A stretch of DNA of 64,000 bases from Nectonema munidae (GCA_030549495.1 JAUIRK010000643.1:186001-250000), one strand, 5' to 3'; numbered from the stretch's first letter, positions 1 to 13,838 are shown. The notes: generated from the letters alone by a model not told the origin. Made by a program: numbers and translations.

Positions 1-1519
1 GTAAAAAGAAGTGTCAAACGAAATGTAAAAAGTGTTCAATTGGATTTCATGTTGAATGTTTTGAAGAATATCATAGGCGATAGAGTTTTTATATTATCAA
101 AATAAATACAATAATTTTTGTTATAAAAATAGTTTTTATTGGTTATTTATGTTTACATTATATAAAAAATCTATGTTATACTCATTTAACCAATGTTAAA
201 TTTTTATTATCAATTTGTACTTTCATAGCGTGTCACGGGAGACCGATGGTAATTTTTCTATATAAAATAAATTATTGTTTACTATTCGTTTTTTAGTCTT
301 TTTTTATATTTAAAACAAAAATATATATTTTTTGATTTCAAAAATAAGCTTCGGCAATTAGGGTTCTTTATATTTTTAGAAACGAACTTCAAAAATGGGT
401 TTATCAAGTATGGAACAACAAATGTTAATTCTTTTCTTGTTTAAAGTATCAGTAAGAATATCCTTAAATGTCAAGGGGTGTAAGCATTTAAAATATTAAG
501 CAATCTGTTATTACGAAGTAAGGCAGTCAGTCAATAGTGTTATTGGATAAATTATTTCGTTTTGAAACAAATCAAGTTTAAATAATTTTAATAAAAATTA
601 TAATCCTTTAAATAAATAAATAATAATTTAAATAAGTCTAACAAATTTACTATATAACAACCTTGCTAACATTTAGAAAGAAGAGAAGAGTGTATATTTG
701 AGCGTTGTTAAGATGAAGAATCCTAAAATCAGACTTGTTCAAATATACACTCACCTTGTCTGCCTAAATTTTAGTTAGATTAATATTTAGTTGGTTAAAC
801 AAAGAAATTTTTGCTTCAAAATTAAATACTAACAGACTCTATATCAGACTCAAAATTGTGCAGACCTGAGGAGTATCGTAAACTCTCGTGTTTAATCCGC
901 TAATATAGATAAAATCCGCTTCCCAATTATAAGCTATTATTTTCAAGAATATACCTAGTATATGTGGATAATCTGCACTGTAACTTTACAAATATCGAGC
1001 ATTGAATATTTATTATATAATAATAATATATATGTTTAGTATAATTATATAAGAAAAATAGGAAGAATAAAAATTTATAAATAGTTTTCAAGAGATTAAT
1101 TTAATGATATAGTATATGCGTTTTGCCTATTTTCGTTCACACTCTTTTCTACTATCTTATAGGTTAGAGTTCTCAAAACTGTCAAAGATGCTAATACGAT
1201 CTTGATTTAGTCACTATCGCAAGATGATATTAGATTTAAATTGAAATTTTCCATCTTTTTCCTTTTGCGTGAAAGGGGGAGAGTCTTTTAGATGAATAAA
1301 ACTTTTTTTAATTTCACGAATGATTTCATCAGAAAATGAAGTCCTATCGAGATACCCAATTTACTGTCAGATGAAACATTTTGAGTGAATAAACACCAAA
1401 AGTTGCTTTATTAAATAAATTAAGAAAAATAATATTAGCAGAGAAATACTTCGAGTATAGATGTTGGTTATGTAATAGTATAGTTTATATATTTAACATT
1501 GATTAGCAGATTTAATCAA

Positions 1520-1768
1520 TTTTTTGACTTGAATTTCATAAAAAAATGAGCATCACCACTAAATTCAGCATAGTTGAAAATGGATATATGTGTGTAAAAA
1601 ACTTTTTATAAGTATTTCAATAAAAATTTTAATTTGACATGAGCTGTCATATTCAAATGATTTTTTTGGTGGGTTTAATTGATTTTTATAAAAAATGAAC
1701 ATCACCACTAAATTAAATTCAGCATACTAGAAAATGGGTATATGTGTGTAAAAACATTTTATAATGCA
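1520..1768 (-). repeat. 150-bp satellite, about 1.6 units, inverted relative to the 17-kb copy
   Basis: Two near copies of a block containing catcaccactaaattcagca and atatgtgtgtaaaaa are spaced 149 bases apart. Reverse-complemented, they match the tandem repeat at 16965-17440, including the TGACAGCTCAT segment. Confidence 0.6.
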
Positions 1769-1954
1769 GGCCCGTACTTAAATCATGGGATAATTAAATA
1801 TAATGATATGAATTTTTAGCTTTCAATATAATTGAAAACTTTTAAATTATATAATATATCTTTTGAATAAAATTTTTTATATATAGACAGATTCCAAGAT
1901 CACACCTTCAGTATATTCAAGTGTATATTTCAATTTTCAACACATCAAATTCAT

Positions 1955-2470
1955 TTATATTATATGAATTTTTACATTTACAATTAGAGAGTAAATGTTT
2001 GCTAATTGATCATGATGAAGTTTTAACTTTAGAAACGTCCTTGCATCTGGCTTTTTTTCATTCCTTATGATTAAAGGAACGTGTTGTTCAATTCTGTCTA
2101 CAAGTCTTTTAGAAGTTCTACCTATGTAGGATGAACCACATCCACAATTATGCTTGTACACTGCTTTTGTTAAATTTAGATAGAACATCTTTTTTTCTGG
2201 GGGACAGTTTCTTCATGCTATATGTCACCTTTAATTTTATAACATTAACATAATTCGAAATTAACTTTTTTTATAGGTTTATCATATTTCAGTCCAACTT
2301 GGTCACTTAAAAAAGGACGAACCAAAAGGCCTGTTTTTATCTTTCAGCTGTATGAAAAACTGTATCAACTTTTTTATCACTCTTAATTTGATAAACTTTT
2401 CAATACTTTCAGGTGGATAGCCATTTTTAATTACAAATCATCAATATATCTTTTATAAAACAATTTATAT
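1955..2470 (-). mobile_element. Penelope-like element fragment, GIY-YIG endonuclease end
   Basis: The minus-strand frame at 1955-2188 reads AVYKHNCGCGSSYIGRTSKR followed by VDRIEQHVP. This is the GIY-YIG endonuclease signature with cysteines before it, as found at the C-terminus of Penelope-like retroelements. Upstream on the same strand (2190-2470), broken frames hold a segment like IKNGYPPESIEKF and then FGSSFFK, which matches the linker between reverse transcriptase and endonuclease. No reverse-transcriptase core is visible, so this is a truncated relic. Confidence 0.6.
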
Positions 2471-2985
2471 GATCTGGGTAAGCTGATGAGCAAAGATGAA
2501 AGAATTTACAAAAAAAAATTTAGATTAGTAAATAAAAGTAAAAATATACTCATTAGCGAAAATTAGGACAAATTATATATTGTGATTATGATTAAAGTGA
2601 CGAAGGAGGCTAAAAAGTGATAACTTAAAGGGAACTTTCGGATATAAATATTTAAATAAAAGAACAAAAATTAAAAAAAAAACATTTAAAAAAATCTATT
2701 TTTATAGTCATTATTAAAAAAATATCGTATATATAGCTTTAATTATAAATATCTATGCGGCTATGTAAGTAAATTAAGTTGCTTTATGAAATTATCAAAA
2801 TATAGGAAATAATGTCAACATATTAACGCCATCTAAATACAATAATTTAATAAAAATAAAAATATCTAATTTACTTATAAAATAGTTTTATTACTACTTA
2901 TATCTATTTAAAATATTTTAATAGCGATTTTATATCTAGTAAAAATTAACTTTACTATAAATAATAATAATATTACTGGTTATTT

Positions 2986-3480
2986 TCAACGAGGCAATGA
3001 AATACTCTGATTAGTTTTAATACGAATAACAAAACACACATGACTTCCCATAATAGATTGAGCTCCATCAGTGCTAATGGCAGAACAATTGTTCCAGGCT
3101 AAATCAAGGTACTTGATAAGGGATTGCACGAAAGTGATTCCTCGAAAATGGCATCTTCTTCTATCAGGATAACAAGCGCTCACCTACTCCTAACTTTGCA
3201 GAAAAAGTATCCTGCTTTTTTTTGTTTTTGTCAGAGATTGGTACTGAGTCAAGTTTTTTGACAAATTCTGTTGCACTAAGAGTTCTCAGCATCGTCATTG
3301 CTGCTTGTTTCACCAGTCCCTTGTTATTAGGCTTTTTGTAAGTAACCATCCTTCAGTCCACCTCAGAAGACATCAAAAAAGCTTTCTCCACTGAAGAAAA
3401 TCACCTCTAGCGGAGCATCACTCCGACTTCGTTTAACTTGTTCTTATTTGACTTTCCAGTAAATCAGCCGTTTTCAATAA
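2986..3480 (-). mobile_element. hAT transposase fragment (ZBED5-like)
   Basis: Two minus-strand frames carry hAT landmarks. At 3164-3349 is ATEFVKKLDSVPISDKN, like the region after the BED finger. At 2986-3183 is the catalytic-core segment LAWNNCSAISTDGAQSIMG (family pattern W..C..ISTDGA.SM.G). The two pieces are in different frames and little of the rest survives. Minus-strand orientation; no terminal repeats identified. Confidence 0.6.
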
Positions 3481-3695
3481 ATTTTGAAAGGACTGTTTGC
3501 AAATGACGTCTTAACTGTTTTTGCTTCATAGATTCGCAGGCAAGCACTCGCAGTCAATAAAGACAATGTCGACCTATGTTCCCAGATCGCCCTCTCATCT
3601 CAATGAAGTCAAATAGAAGAACTCGCATTTGTACACCAATTGTTTTGTGTTGGACCGTTTTTCCAAGTTTAAAATGAAACCTAGAAATTAGAAAT

Positions 3696-5634
3696 CATTT
3701 TTAGTTCTATTTTGTCCTTTTGCAATTCTATTTTGTCCTTTTGTAATTTTGTTTCCATCAACTTTTCTAAATTAAAATTTTTTATTTGTCATATTAGATT
3801 ACTTTGACATGTACTATTTTAAACTTCCTGATATTTTAACTATTTACACGATGAATTTTTTTTATTTTTTTGCAGAAAATCAGAAACTAAATCATTTCAA
3901 TTTTTAATTTATTTTTCAAATAAATCTTATTTCCCTTTGTTAACTTTTTCAAACAATAAATTTATAGATTTTTACTTTTTTTCATATTATTTTGAAATTT
4001 ACATTATTATTTAAAAAAAAATAAATTTATTTGATAAAAAAAAAATAAAATTTTGTTAATGAATTGATATTCCCATTTGGCTTTTTGTACATTTTGTAAA
4101 ACATGAGAAATGACATTTTGACTGTCTTCTATGCTAATTGTAAAGGTTGCTTCTTTGATTATTTTTTGAAAAGTGTTTGCTTGAGGTTTTACCTAAATAA
4201 AATAAATTAAACTATGTCCACAATAAAATCGTACTTTTATTTTGCTTTGCATAGCTTTTTATTTTAGAAAAGGCGTACTCAATCGGGTTTAACATATCGA
4301 ACTGTATGGAGATAGAAATTTAAGAACGTGAAAGTTTCAAATATTGTTTACTTTGTGAATTTTCGCATTGTCCATTATTAGCCAACACTTTTGCTTTAAA
4401 TATTTTATTTTGTCAATAAGTTCTATGAAAACTTTAAAATTTTCTGCTTTAGATGTTCTATCATAAATCATTTTAAAATGGATAATGCCACCATCATTTA
4501 AAGCAGCAATTAATGTTAGATTTCTACCTAAAACAACGTTTTTTATATTGCTTTAAAATACTTTTTAACACTAAAAACAATATAAATTGTAAAAACATAC
4601 CTTTTATTGTAGGAATAATAATTGGATCCTTTTTCCCATTTTTGCTCTTCCATCATTTCTTCTTTGGTGTAAGTTGAATCCAGTTTCGTTGATGATTATA
4701 CACCTATTTTTCTCATTAGGGGTATTTAATGCCAAGTCTTTCGATGAGATTTTTTATACCCAAAATTTTTAACTTACCTACCAAAACATTGTTCAAGTTA
4801 GTACTTAAAAGTCCTGCAATTTCAATTAATGTAATTTTACCATTTTCTGTTATAAGATTTTCTATGTAATCTATATGATAACTTTCTACTTTTTTATATC
4901 ATATTTCTTTTGTTTTATTATTCCACTTTTGTTCTTATAATATTCTTTGATGATATATTTAGCTGAAGAGTAATTAATATTAAAAACTTTAGTAGCGTTA
5001 GCAATTGTTTCTCCATCTTTCCAAACTATTCTTAAAAAGTTTTTTTTCGTCTGGAATTGAAGGAGACATGCGAATTGGATGAAACGAATTGTAAAATAAA
5101 TAAAAATCGTCTGCTTTAATAAATATGAAAATATAATATTTTTATGTTTTGTACATTATTAATTTTTTATCTTTGTTGAAAAATTATTAAAAAATTAAAA
5201 TTATTAATTATTTATTTTCTTGTATCGTTATTATTTGATTGAGAATCCATTTTCTAAAATAAAAAACTATGCAAAGCAAAAATTAAATAAGATTTTGCCA
5301 ATTTTTGTTAACATAATTTATTTTTAATTCTCTTTTATAACTAATAATGGAAAACATTTATATTTCAAAATAATATGGAAAAAATAAAAATAGTTAATAA
5401 AGGGAAATGAGACTCATTTGCGAAATAATTAAAAATTAAAATGATTTAGTCTTACATTTTCTGCAAAAAATAAAGAAATTTTATCGTGTGAATAGTCGAA
5501 ATTTCAAAAATTAAAAATAGTACATGTCCAAGTAATATAATACAAGAAATTAAAAACTAGAATTTAAAAAAAGTTGAATGAAACTGAATTGCAAAATGAC
5601 AAAATAGAAAAAAGACAAATTAGAACCAAAAATG
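3696..5634 (-). mobile_element. Tc1/mariner-IS630-type element with about 300-bp terminal inverted repeats
   Basis: Both ends start CATTTTTAGTTCTATTTTGTCC or a close variant. The similarity continues inward for about 317 bases on the left (to about 4012) and 292 on the right (from about 5343), including a shared TTTTTTGCAGAAAAT and TTTCCCTTTRTTAACT. Between the arms the minus strand holds a broken transposase. A target duplication is not clear. A short relative with the same ends lies at 33705-33893. Confidence 0.75.
4070..5075 (-). pseudogene. DDE transposase remnant, Tc1/mariner-IS630 type
   Basis: Read on the minus strand across frames, the order is as expected for this family. A helix-turn-helix segment (VWKDGETIANATKVFNINYS) comes first, then a second helical segment (GKITLIEIAGLLSTNLN). 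Next is the first catalytic block INETGFNLHQRR, the middle block (LIAALNDGGIIHFKMIYDR), a second catalytic block CWLIMDNAKIHK, and finally FLSPYSS with a NPIE-like end near 4290. The first block has asparagine where family members normally have aspartate (IDETGF). Several frame breaks and stops are present, so it is non-functional. Confidence 0.7.
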
Positions 5635-5754
5635 GCATAGTTAGAGTTAGCTCACTACATCATCTCCACGGATATAAAAAAACTATATTCATCATACTTT
5701 TAATAAATTTTGTTCAGATTTACTCCAAGTGATTGTCAGGTCTGCAAAGAAAGA

Positions 5755-5780
5755 ATGGGTGGGTGGGGGGGGGGGGGGAA
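5755..5780 (+). repeat. G-rich homopolymer tract
   Basis: A GGGTGGGTGGG run passes into an uninterrupted G tract within otherwise AT-rich DNA. Confidence 0.8.
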
Positions 5781-5934
5781 GCCTATACGAGTTATTATAA
5801 AAAAACAAGTGCGATACATGCAACGCTTACTTTTTTGAAGTAGTAACGCTCTTTTGCAACGAAACACACGCGACTCACTGCTTACTTAGCTCCTCGCTGA
5901 CTGTTCGGCGCACTCTACCCCTGATATTAATATG

Positions 5935-6200
5935 TCAATTTTGGAAGGCCTAGTGTCTAGGTTAGGATTAGTGTAGAATTAGCATTAGTGTTAGTTTTAT
6001 AGTTAGGGTTGAGATTGAGCTTAGTGTTAGCGCAAACGTACTACATACATAAATATACGACATTCTTGAAACAAACTTTCCTATTTATTTGTATTAGTAC
6101 ACGTCTGACACAAAATATCTAAACATACATATATACACACACATACATATTACATACATACATACGAATAAATACATACTACATACATACATATTGACAT
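5935..6200. repeat. Degenerate TTAGTG/TTAGGG repeat followed by ACAT microsatellite
   Basis: 5950-6025 is a degenerate run of gttag, attag and ttagtg words. 6110-6195 is rich in tandem acat/catat units. No gene is seen in 5640-8730 apart from these. The small open frame at 7684 has nothing to support it. Confidence 0.6.
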
Positions 6201-8736
6201 TAGACATCCATACACTGAAATACTTAAATCAAAAACAGCGGGGTAGCCTTTCGGCGATCAATTACACGTATTAAACATGAAAACTCTTTCTAGTACAGGC
6301 GAAATTGCCCTAGTACAGGTATTTTATCACCATTCTTCTTATGTTACTGTGTCCAGTAGAATCCTTACCTAGTCCTACTAACATTACTCAAAATAAAGAT
6401 ATTACCAACTGTGAATAATTAACATATATATTTGTAAGACCATCTAACAACCCTCAGAAATATCTTACGACCCTAATTTCGGTCCTGATCATGGGGTTTG
6501 GAACCACTGGATTAGGAAGTCGGCCCATTCTGAATATTTTTTGGGCTCCTTTCACGTTGAAGTCTGACTTATATCTTGCGTTGTAAATGCGATTCTGACG
6601 ATTTTGTATGATTGCTTGTCTGGAGAGATGGGTTTGGTGTGAGATGTGTGTAAACTATTTTTATTATGAAAAGGGAAGCAGTAAATAAATAATTATCTTC
6701 CAAATGGAAATTTGTCATCTTTATGACATTTTAGCTAGTTCAACTAAAGTGTTATATTTGCTATGAATTAGAACAAAAAATGTAAATATTGTAAAAACAG
6801 GTTTGGTTATACTTAGACGCTTATAAATTAATTTTCAATTATCTTAAATAAATTATATATTACTTATAAAAAAAATTTTTTATAAAAAATTTTTTATTCA
6901 AAAAAAGTAAAAAGAATATATTATATTGCATGTTTTTAGATGCGTATATATTCCTAAATAATCGGAAATTAAAATTTATTTTGTCAAGTGTCACGTGGTG
7001 AAGAGTGGCATTGCCATGAAAAACATAATTTCCTTATAAATTTTGTATGGTTATCATTTCTAGAAAAAATTATATAGCAAGTTTGTGTTAGGCGGAATTT
7101 TGATGGGATCAAAATTACAGGAAACCATCAGCAATGTAAATCAAGTTCTCTTAAAAAAAACTTTGAATCTGATAAAAAAATTAAAGAAAATATTTGAATT
7201 TGCCAACAATACAAAAAACTACTTGATATCCAAAACAAGTTAAATGAAAATATTAAAATAAATTATAAAAATTTATGTTTTATAGTGTTATGGCAGAACG
7301 CAGAAGCATGAGATTTCGTTGACAATCAATTACGATTTTCTCGATAGCCAAAAGGATCTATTTGAAACAGCGTAAAATATAAAAATTCTTTCCTATAAAA
7401 TAAGTGTGTATATTTCAATTTTTGCCTTCACATTGTGAAAATCCCTTGATGTATACGTTTGTGTTGACAAAAGTGTAGGCAAGTATAATCATGATCATAA
7501 TTGTGAGTAAAGTCATTATCTAATCTGCTCTTATTATTTGACAGCATGGATTTTAAGGAAAGAATTATTTTTTCTTATTAATTCTTCTATGATTGATCAT
7601 ATATATAATTAAAGACATTAATTTGTAAATAATTTTTACTACTTTTCTTCAGAAGTAATTAAAGTAATTATGAGGTATAGTTTATGAATCTAAAACTCTC
7701 TATGTACGCTTACAGTACGTGCTTTCTGCAATCTCAAATCTTCAAATGTGATTATTCACACCTCAATAAGTCCTCTAGCTCTTTTCGAATCAATCAATTT
7801 ATCAGGAGAACAGCCTGTCCTCCCAAGAGTCTCTTCCATCTCCAGACATACTCTATATATTGTTCTCTCAAATCAGTCACTCTAATTTAGCACCATGTTA
7901 TTATGTATTGCTCTTCTCTCATTGTTAAGTGAATTAGCATTTTTCACATCATTTCCCCTTTTTTCGCGTTCAGACAAGAGAGATGCGTGAAATTCTATCT
8001 TTAGGAAGCGCAAACTAAAGTTTATCTCTTTAATAAAATATATATATGGATTATTTACTTACTTTTCTTATGAACTAATTAGCAGCATGCCAAATATGGG
8101 ATTGTTGTCTATACTTTCTAATATACATAAACTTAGTGAAATTGATATATATCTATATTAGGTATATATAAGAATTGTGTTTGCTTGAAATACTTCGAGG
8201 CTCTCTACTTCTCCGCTTTACGCTAAACTTTTTTGCTTCTTCAACAGAACAAATCTCTCTTGTCGATATTCTTCCTGTAGGTCTTTTGGTAATATCATTT
8301 TAATAATCTCAATTAGAACTCTTAGTTGACACAAGTCTTCCTTTTGTCAGGTTCTTACCGTTTTCAATACTTTTCCACATTTCCATACATCTCCTTCCCA
8401 ATAAAATGCATACGTTGAATAAGCCAATATGACTATTTATATCAAAGCGTTGTCGCACCATACATGTGTCTCGGCAATACGGGTCCTATTAATGAGTAAC
8501 CAAATACTTCTAATAGCTATATAAAATTTGCTGAAACCTGTTCAAGCTTTGAAGCTCAATAAAGCGTTAGTTTAGCTTAAGCAAACTTCCCTATGGATGG
8601 AAGCATTTGGTCTTGATCAAGTCGTCCCTAAATCGATTCACGATATAGACATCCTTATCTTTTGAATTATGAAAGCTGAGAGCGTATAAACACACAGCGT
8701 TAGAGATGAGAAACTCACGAATATATGCACATATAG

Positions 8737-8938
8737 CAGGGTCGAACGCAGAAAAGCAAGGCGCAAAATCTCAAAATTTTATTGAAAAAATAATTTGAAA
8801 TCCATTTTTCTAGGATAAGTTCTGGCAAATTCATTAGATATAGCAACACACATAAGGCATAAATGCAAGCAAGGACATAGGCCCCAATTAACTATCCTGA
8901 AAGAAGCGCCCCTTTGCCCTCGTTTGGATCCGTTTCTG
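8737..8938. mobile_element. Probable hAT MITE without clear target duplication
   Basis: The left end CAGGGTCGAACGCAG and the right end, which reverse-complements to CAGAAACGGATCC, are weakly inverted. They resemble the CAGTGGCGGATCC ends of the element at 28597-28870. The flanking 8-mers do not match, so the boundaries are uncertain. Confidence 0.35.
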
Positions 8939-8939
8939 T

Positions 8940-11400
8940 GTACACACAAAAATACCGGTTCACAAGGATTTGTCGATTACTATAAAACTAAAAATTTTTC
9001 ATTATTTTGTATAAATGAAATTTATATTTTGAATAAATAATTTGTCGAAAACAAAATGCCCGAAAACAAATTTTTCTAAAAAAAAGAATTTTTATTTCGA
9101 TATATATACTTATAATAAAATAACATAGAATGTTATAGACATGCTAACTGCCTACAAACTCTTAAAATACAAGACTTATTCATAGGTAGAAATGCTAATA
9201 TTGGGGAATTTTAACGGAGTGACATGCAATTTGGCATACACGTTCTTTTAAGCAAATATTCTGTCTTTCCAAATTTTTAGAACCGTGAATTATTGGAAAC
9301 CGGGATTTTTTTGGTCCGAAAGCTCTGATTCTATTTCAATTTACTTGATATTTGATTCGACCAAATGTTATTTTAACAAGAATTCACGTCTAAATTTTTG
9401 CAGGATGTTGAGTAGCGGAATCTCAAGTGGCTTCGTAATGGATCGTGCGACTTGTATGCTGTCTTTAAAAAACAAACGTCGTAAAAACGGCTATAAAATA
9501 AATTCTAATAATAACAATCAAACTAATTAACGAAAAAACTTATAACATTCATTTCAATCACAACGAGTGCTCAATACACTTTCCATACCCATTAGACTTG
9601 ACATCATCTAACTCCATTTTTATTCTCAAGGCGAAGGATAGTGAAACAAAGATTAGTAAGGATTCGATATATCTCAAGTCAATAATTGTTCAGAAACGCG
9701 AATTTGGCGTAATAACTTGACACCTTGCAAAGAGAGGTGATTACTTGGACAGCGATTAATGCGTATAATGATTGAGGTGAGTGCATCAGCATTTGAATAC
9801 GAGAAGAATATCACCAGCATGATATTTCGGTATTTAGTCAAAATCTACGCAATCAAAATCCCCGAGAACTAAAGTAGCAGTGATTTAAATTTTTGGCGAT
9901 TTTGGTAGCAGGGATTTTAGTAGAGGAGATTTTCATTTTCTGGGATTTTGGCTAGGAACCTGATATTTCATCAATATGTGCTATTTCATTTGTATTTTGT
10001 TTTCGGGCACAATTGCAAACGATTTGATATGAAAAATTCTTCCAATTATTTTCATTGCAATGATGTTTTATGCAAAAAGAAGTTGTTATCGCAATTTTGT
10101 AGCGGCTTTAAAATTAAATCATCTCATTGATAACTTTAATCCATTTGGATATAATTATTATTATGAATGCTACTGCTGTTTTAAAGCTTTTCGATTTTTA
10201 AAGATATTTTTAAGTCTGTTTTTTTGATGATGCCAGATGAAAATTGATATACTGAAATATTTTTACCAAAAAATTTTACTTTGGTCTTTATTTTAAGAAA
10301 ATTATTTAAAAATTTATATAATATAAAACTGCTTTTATGAATATTACATTTTCTAATTTTATTATATGCTTAATTTTTATAAATTTATTTTATTTTTATC
10401 ATTTTAGTAAACTAAAATGCTGGTTTTTGCGAAATCAAAATCAAAAGTTCAGGGACATTATTTGTAAAAGGAGATCTAAATGTTCCAATCTGTAGAAGTG
10501 TTTTTGTGTTAACAAGTTCTATGTATAATTGGAACAATTAACAAACTAAATTAGAACCTAACTTATAATAATTACTTAAATAACCTAAACAAAATAAATA
10601 GCAACAAACCAAATAAAAAATCCAAAAATAAAATTAAAAAAAAACTTATTGTGGAAAAAATTAAAAAGGAAGGGGGGGGGGTACAAAGGGGGGGGGAAAA
10701 AGGGCAAAACAAAAGAAAAAAAAAATTACAAATAAATGGTCTATAAATGGCCACGCCATATGTTAGTTACTCAACAAAATAATTAACTTACTAAATAACT
10801 AACATACTTTCTCATTAATTACTTAGAACAAACTATCTAATCTAAACTCTAGCTAACGTTAGAAACATTGAAAACTTCTTGGCAGGAAGGCAGGCTCGTT
10901 GTGGAATTGTGTTGGAATTTGGTTTACAAGTTCTATTTTTATTCCGACTTCCAAAATTTATAAAGCAATAAAGTCTCGGTAACGTGAGATTTTTGGTTTT
11001 CTGTAGCAAATTTTTTTTTCAAAATTAAAAAAAAATTTCTCATTTTTAATCTAACATGTAAATTTTTATAATCTAACTTGATTTTGAATCAATAAAATAA
11101 TATTTTTTGCAGGAACGCATGTTCACATTTTCCTTGGGTAGTTTTTTTATTATATATTTGTGCTGATCTTGTCATGCAAAAATACCTGTCAAAATGAAGA
11201 AGTAAGAATAAATTATATAGCCAACCTAATATCTGAGTAAATCTTATAACAAAATTTGTTAGATAAATAACAATTTATAGCCTCTGATAATGTGAGAGTT
11301 CATTTTAAACGGTGAAGTATCGCAGACGCCATTTTAATGTATTTAACTTCCTGAAGCATTTTCATTCTTGTTCGCATTTTTGGGTTTGGGTTTTTGAAAT
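8940..11400. other. AT-rich region, nothing recognised
   Basis: Only short open frames without motifs are present, including one at 9285-9530. 10660-10720 is a purine-rich low-complexity tract with two G runs, which creates a spurious minus-strand frame. Confidence 0.5.
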
Positions 11401-11545
11401 TTGGGAATTTTTTTTTTTTTTTCATGTAAAAAAAAAAAAAAATTTTTTTTTTTTTTTTTTTTTTTTATTAAAAAAAAAAAAAAAAATTTTTTTTTTTAAA
11501 AAAAATTTTTTTATTTTAATTTTTTAAAAAAAAAAATTTAAAATA
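11400..11545. repeat. Alternating poly-A / poly-T low-complexity block
   Basis: About 140 bases consist almost wholly of A and T homopolymer runs of 8-25 bases. The block could be genuine or the result of poor base calling. 11545-13460 beyond it holds no recognisable feature. Confidence 0.8.
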
Positions 11546-13471
11546 AATTTTTTGGGTTTCAAGCAATAGAATTAAAATTTTTTAAATGTCTTGATAGGAA
11601 CTTTGAAAACAACTGTGACTTTTTACCAAAAGCGTGCGTAATCCCCCGAAATCTTCAAAAAAAATTTTTTCAAAATTTCCACTAAAACAATAAAAATTTA
11701 TTTTTCTCTTTAAATGGTATTTTTTATGCCTCTGTTGCAAAACTTTCTTTTAAAATTTTGACTTTTTTGTTCTAAAATTTTTGTTCCTAACTTAGCCCTA
11801 ACCTTTTCAAAATGAAGTAATGCATTCACTGGGTGTGCCCCTAATAAAATTCAAATCAAATGCAAATCAGCGAGACAAAAACTTAAAATCCTGTTACTAT
11901 TTTAATTCCATTTTTTATTTTTATATGTGTAATTGGTCAATTTTGAGCATAAAAAGTTTTGGCTCTCAAATTCCTTTTGTCTTCTATCAATTCCACTTCC
12001 TGCCTACAACTCCAATACATTTAAAAAATATTTTATTAATTTATAAAAGCTTACTAACCAATTAACTGACTGACTGACTTTTTAATAATACTAGTCTTTA
12101 TGCTAACACGATTAAACTTGCTTGAATTAAAATAGCAATGCTATCCAATTAGCTACACTCAAATGTGACTATTAACTCAATACCATATCATATGAAATGA
12201 ATGACATGGTGGCGGGTATACTATAGTCAATGTAGTTGTCTGGGGTAGATGCCTTGAGATAATTGTCGATATGGCTATCGGGCGTTCTTCTAGTCACCCA
12301 AAAAAGGAAAAATAGATAATAAAATAAATATATTTAGTGCTTGAAAGAGACATATCAATCAAAGTGTTTGATGAAATTTCGCAGTTCAACAAACACTTGG
12401 AGGAATTAAAAAGTTTCTAATTGTTGCTAAATAACTATAATTATAAATTTATAAGTTAGTAATTTTTACTAAACAAGAAACTTCTGAATACGGAATCAAA
12501 ACAGTATTTGTTGGGTGGTGTTTGAGTTGTTTGTTGTTGCCGATGTTTCTTAAATTTGCATTTTGGTAGTGGGAAAATTTTGGATTTTTTAAAGGAATGC
12601 CAAGAATTTTGGTGTGGACACACATTTTTTAAAACTAAATTCTAAACTTCTTTTTTGAGAAGAGTAAGACTGTAGTGTCACATGACACCTGAATGAAATA
12701 TGCAGCGCAGGACGTCACTGAAGTTGTGAAGAAGACATGATAGAGATTCGCCTTCACCAATCAAAGTACAACTATCCTTCCTATCTCCACCACACTTGAA
12801 ATAGGAAAAACTTTTGTTTCTATTCTCCATTTTTTGCAAAGCTTAATTGCATAGATCAAGACAGATTTTTCAAATTCTTCTCATTTTTCCATGGCTTCTG
12901 ACTTCATTATTTTTGCATTTATCAGAATTCCAAAATTTTTAACATTCTTTCTTTTATTGTGTCGCGAATTGCTTTTGATACTAAGTTATGCTAATTTGAA
13001 AGATTTAAACATTGAATTACTCCATCTTAAAGTTTGAAGGGTAAGACTTCAGAATCAAATTACAGACTATTTATAACTTTATCATTTTCAAGGTGGAACA
13101 TTTTTATATAATTTCGCTTTCAAACGCCATGCTATGATTTTTTGAGTCCATTATAGAAAGGAAATATACACAATTATACAAAAAAATGACCAACTACAAA
13201 CACAGACACTGTAAAGTTTAAAAATGAGGAAAGATATATTTGTAAAAGCCTTTATACACAAAGTTTGCATGCAATTAACAAAATCAAAACAATGTTAAAT
13301 GCGAGCAAAATATAAAATCAAAAAAGTAAATTATTCTAAAAAATAAAATTACAAATGAATCTGTATCTCTTATAAACACAAAATCAGTATAAGCGCACAC
13401 ATTCCTACAGTCTTACAGAAAAACAAGTACACTTTCTCTTGTAAAATTGCACATGTTATCTATAATATGGT

Positions 13472-13838
13472 GGTACCCAGACATTTGGCCGAATCGACAT
13501 TTAACGGACGGAGATTTAGCCGATGGAAATTTGACCGAATCGACGATGCGTTACGTAACTTCTAGTAGATAAAATTTTTATCCATCACATAATTTGTATA
13601 TACAAGTTAGGAGTAATAGAAGAAAACAAAAATGTTGCTGAAGATTTGTAATCAGTCATGTCATATCATAACACATTTGACAAGGTATCTTCGAGTAGAT
13701 AAAATTATTCATCCCGTATAGAAGTTAAGAAAAGTTGTCAAATTGTATGTATATTTTCGGTGAAATGTCCATTCGTCCTAATGCCCCTCTACCAGATGTG
13801 CCTCGGCCAAATGTCTGCCGGTTAAATGTACAGCTCCG
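13472..13838. mobile_element. Mutator-type MITE with ends made of 16-bp sub-repeats
   Basis: The element is flanked by an exact 8-base duplication aatatggt (13464-13471 and 13839-13846; nine bases with one mismatch). The left end repeats a degenerate 16-base unit of the form RACATTTGGCCGAATC about four times, and the right end carries the same unit inverted (GGCCAAATGT, TTAAATGT). An internal near-repeat, gagtagataaaat / tagtagataaaat, faces both halves. There is no coding capacity. The long, internally repetitive ends and the 8-9 base duplication fit Mutator-like elements. Confidence 0.6.

Noticed and set aside
5950-6025. Interstitial telomere repeat
   Set aside because: TTAGGG occurs only once or twice among irregular TTAGTG and ATTAG words. 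A similar degenerate run lies inside the MITE at 33942-34143.
11312-11527. 71-residue lysine/phenylalanine-rich protein
   Set aside because: It is a translation of the A/T homopolymer block.
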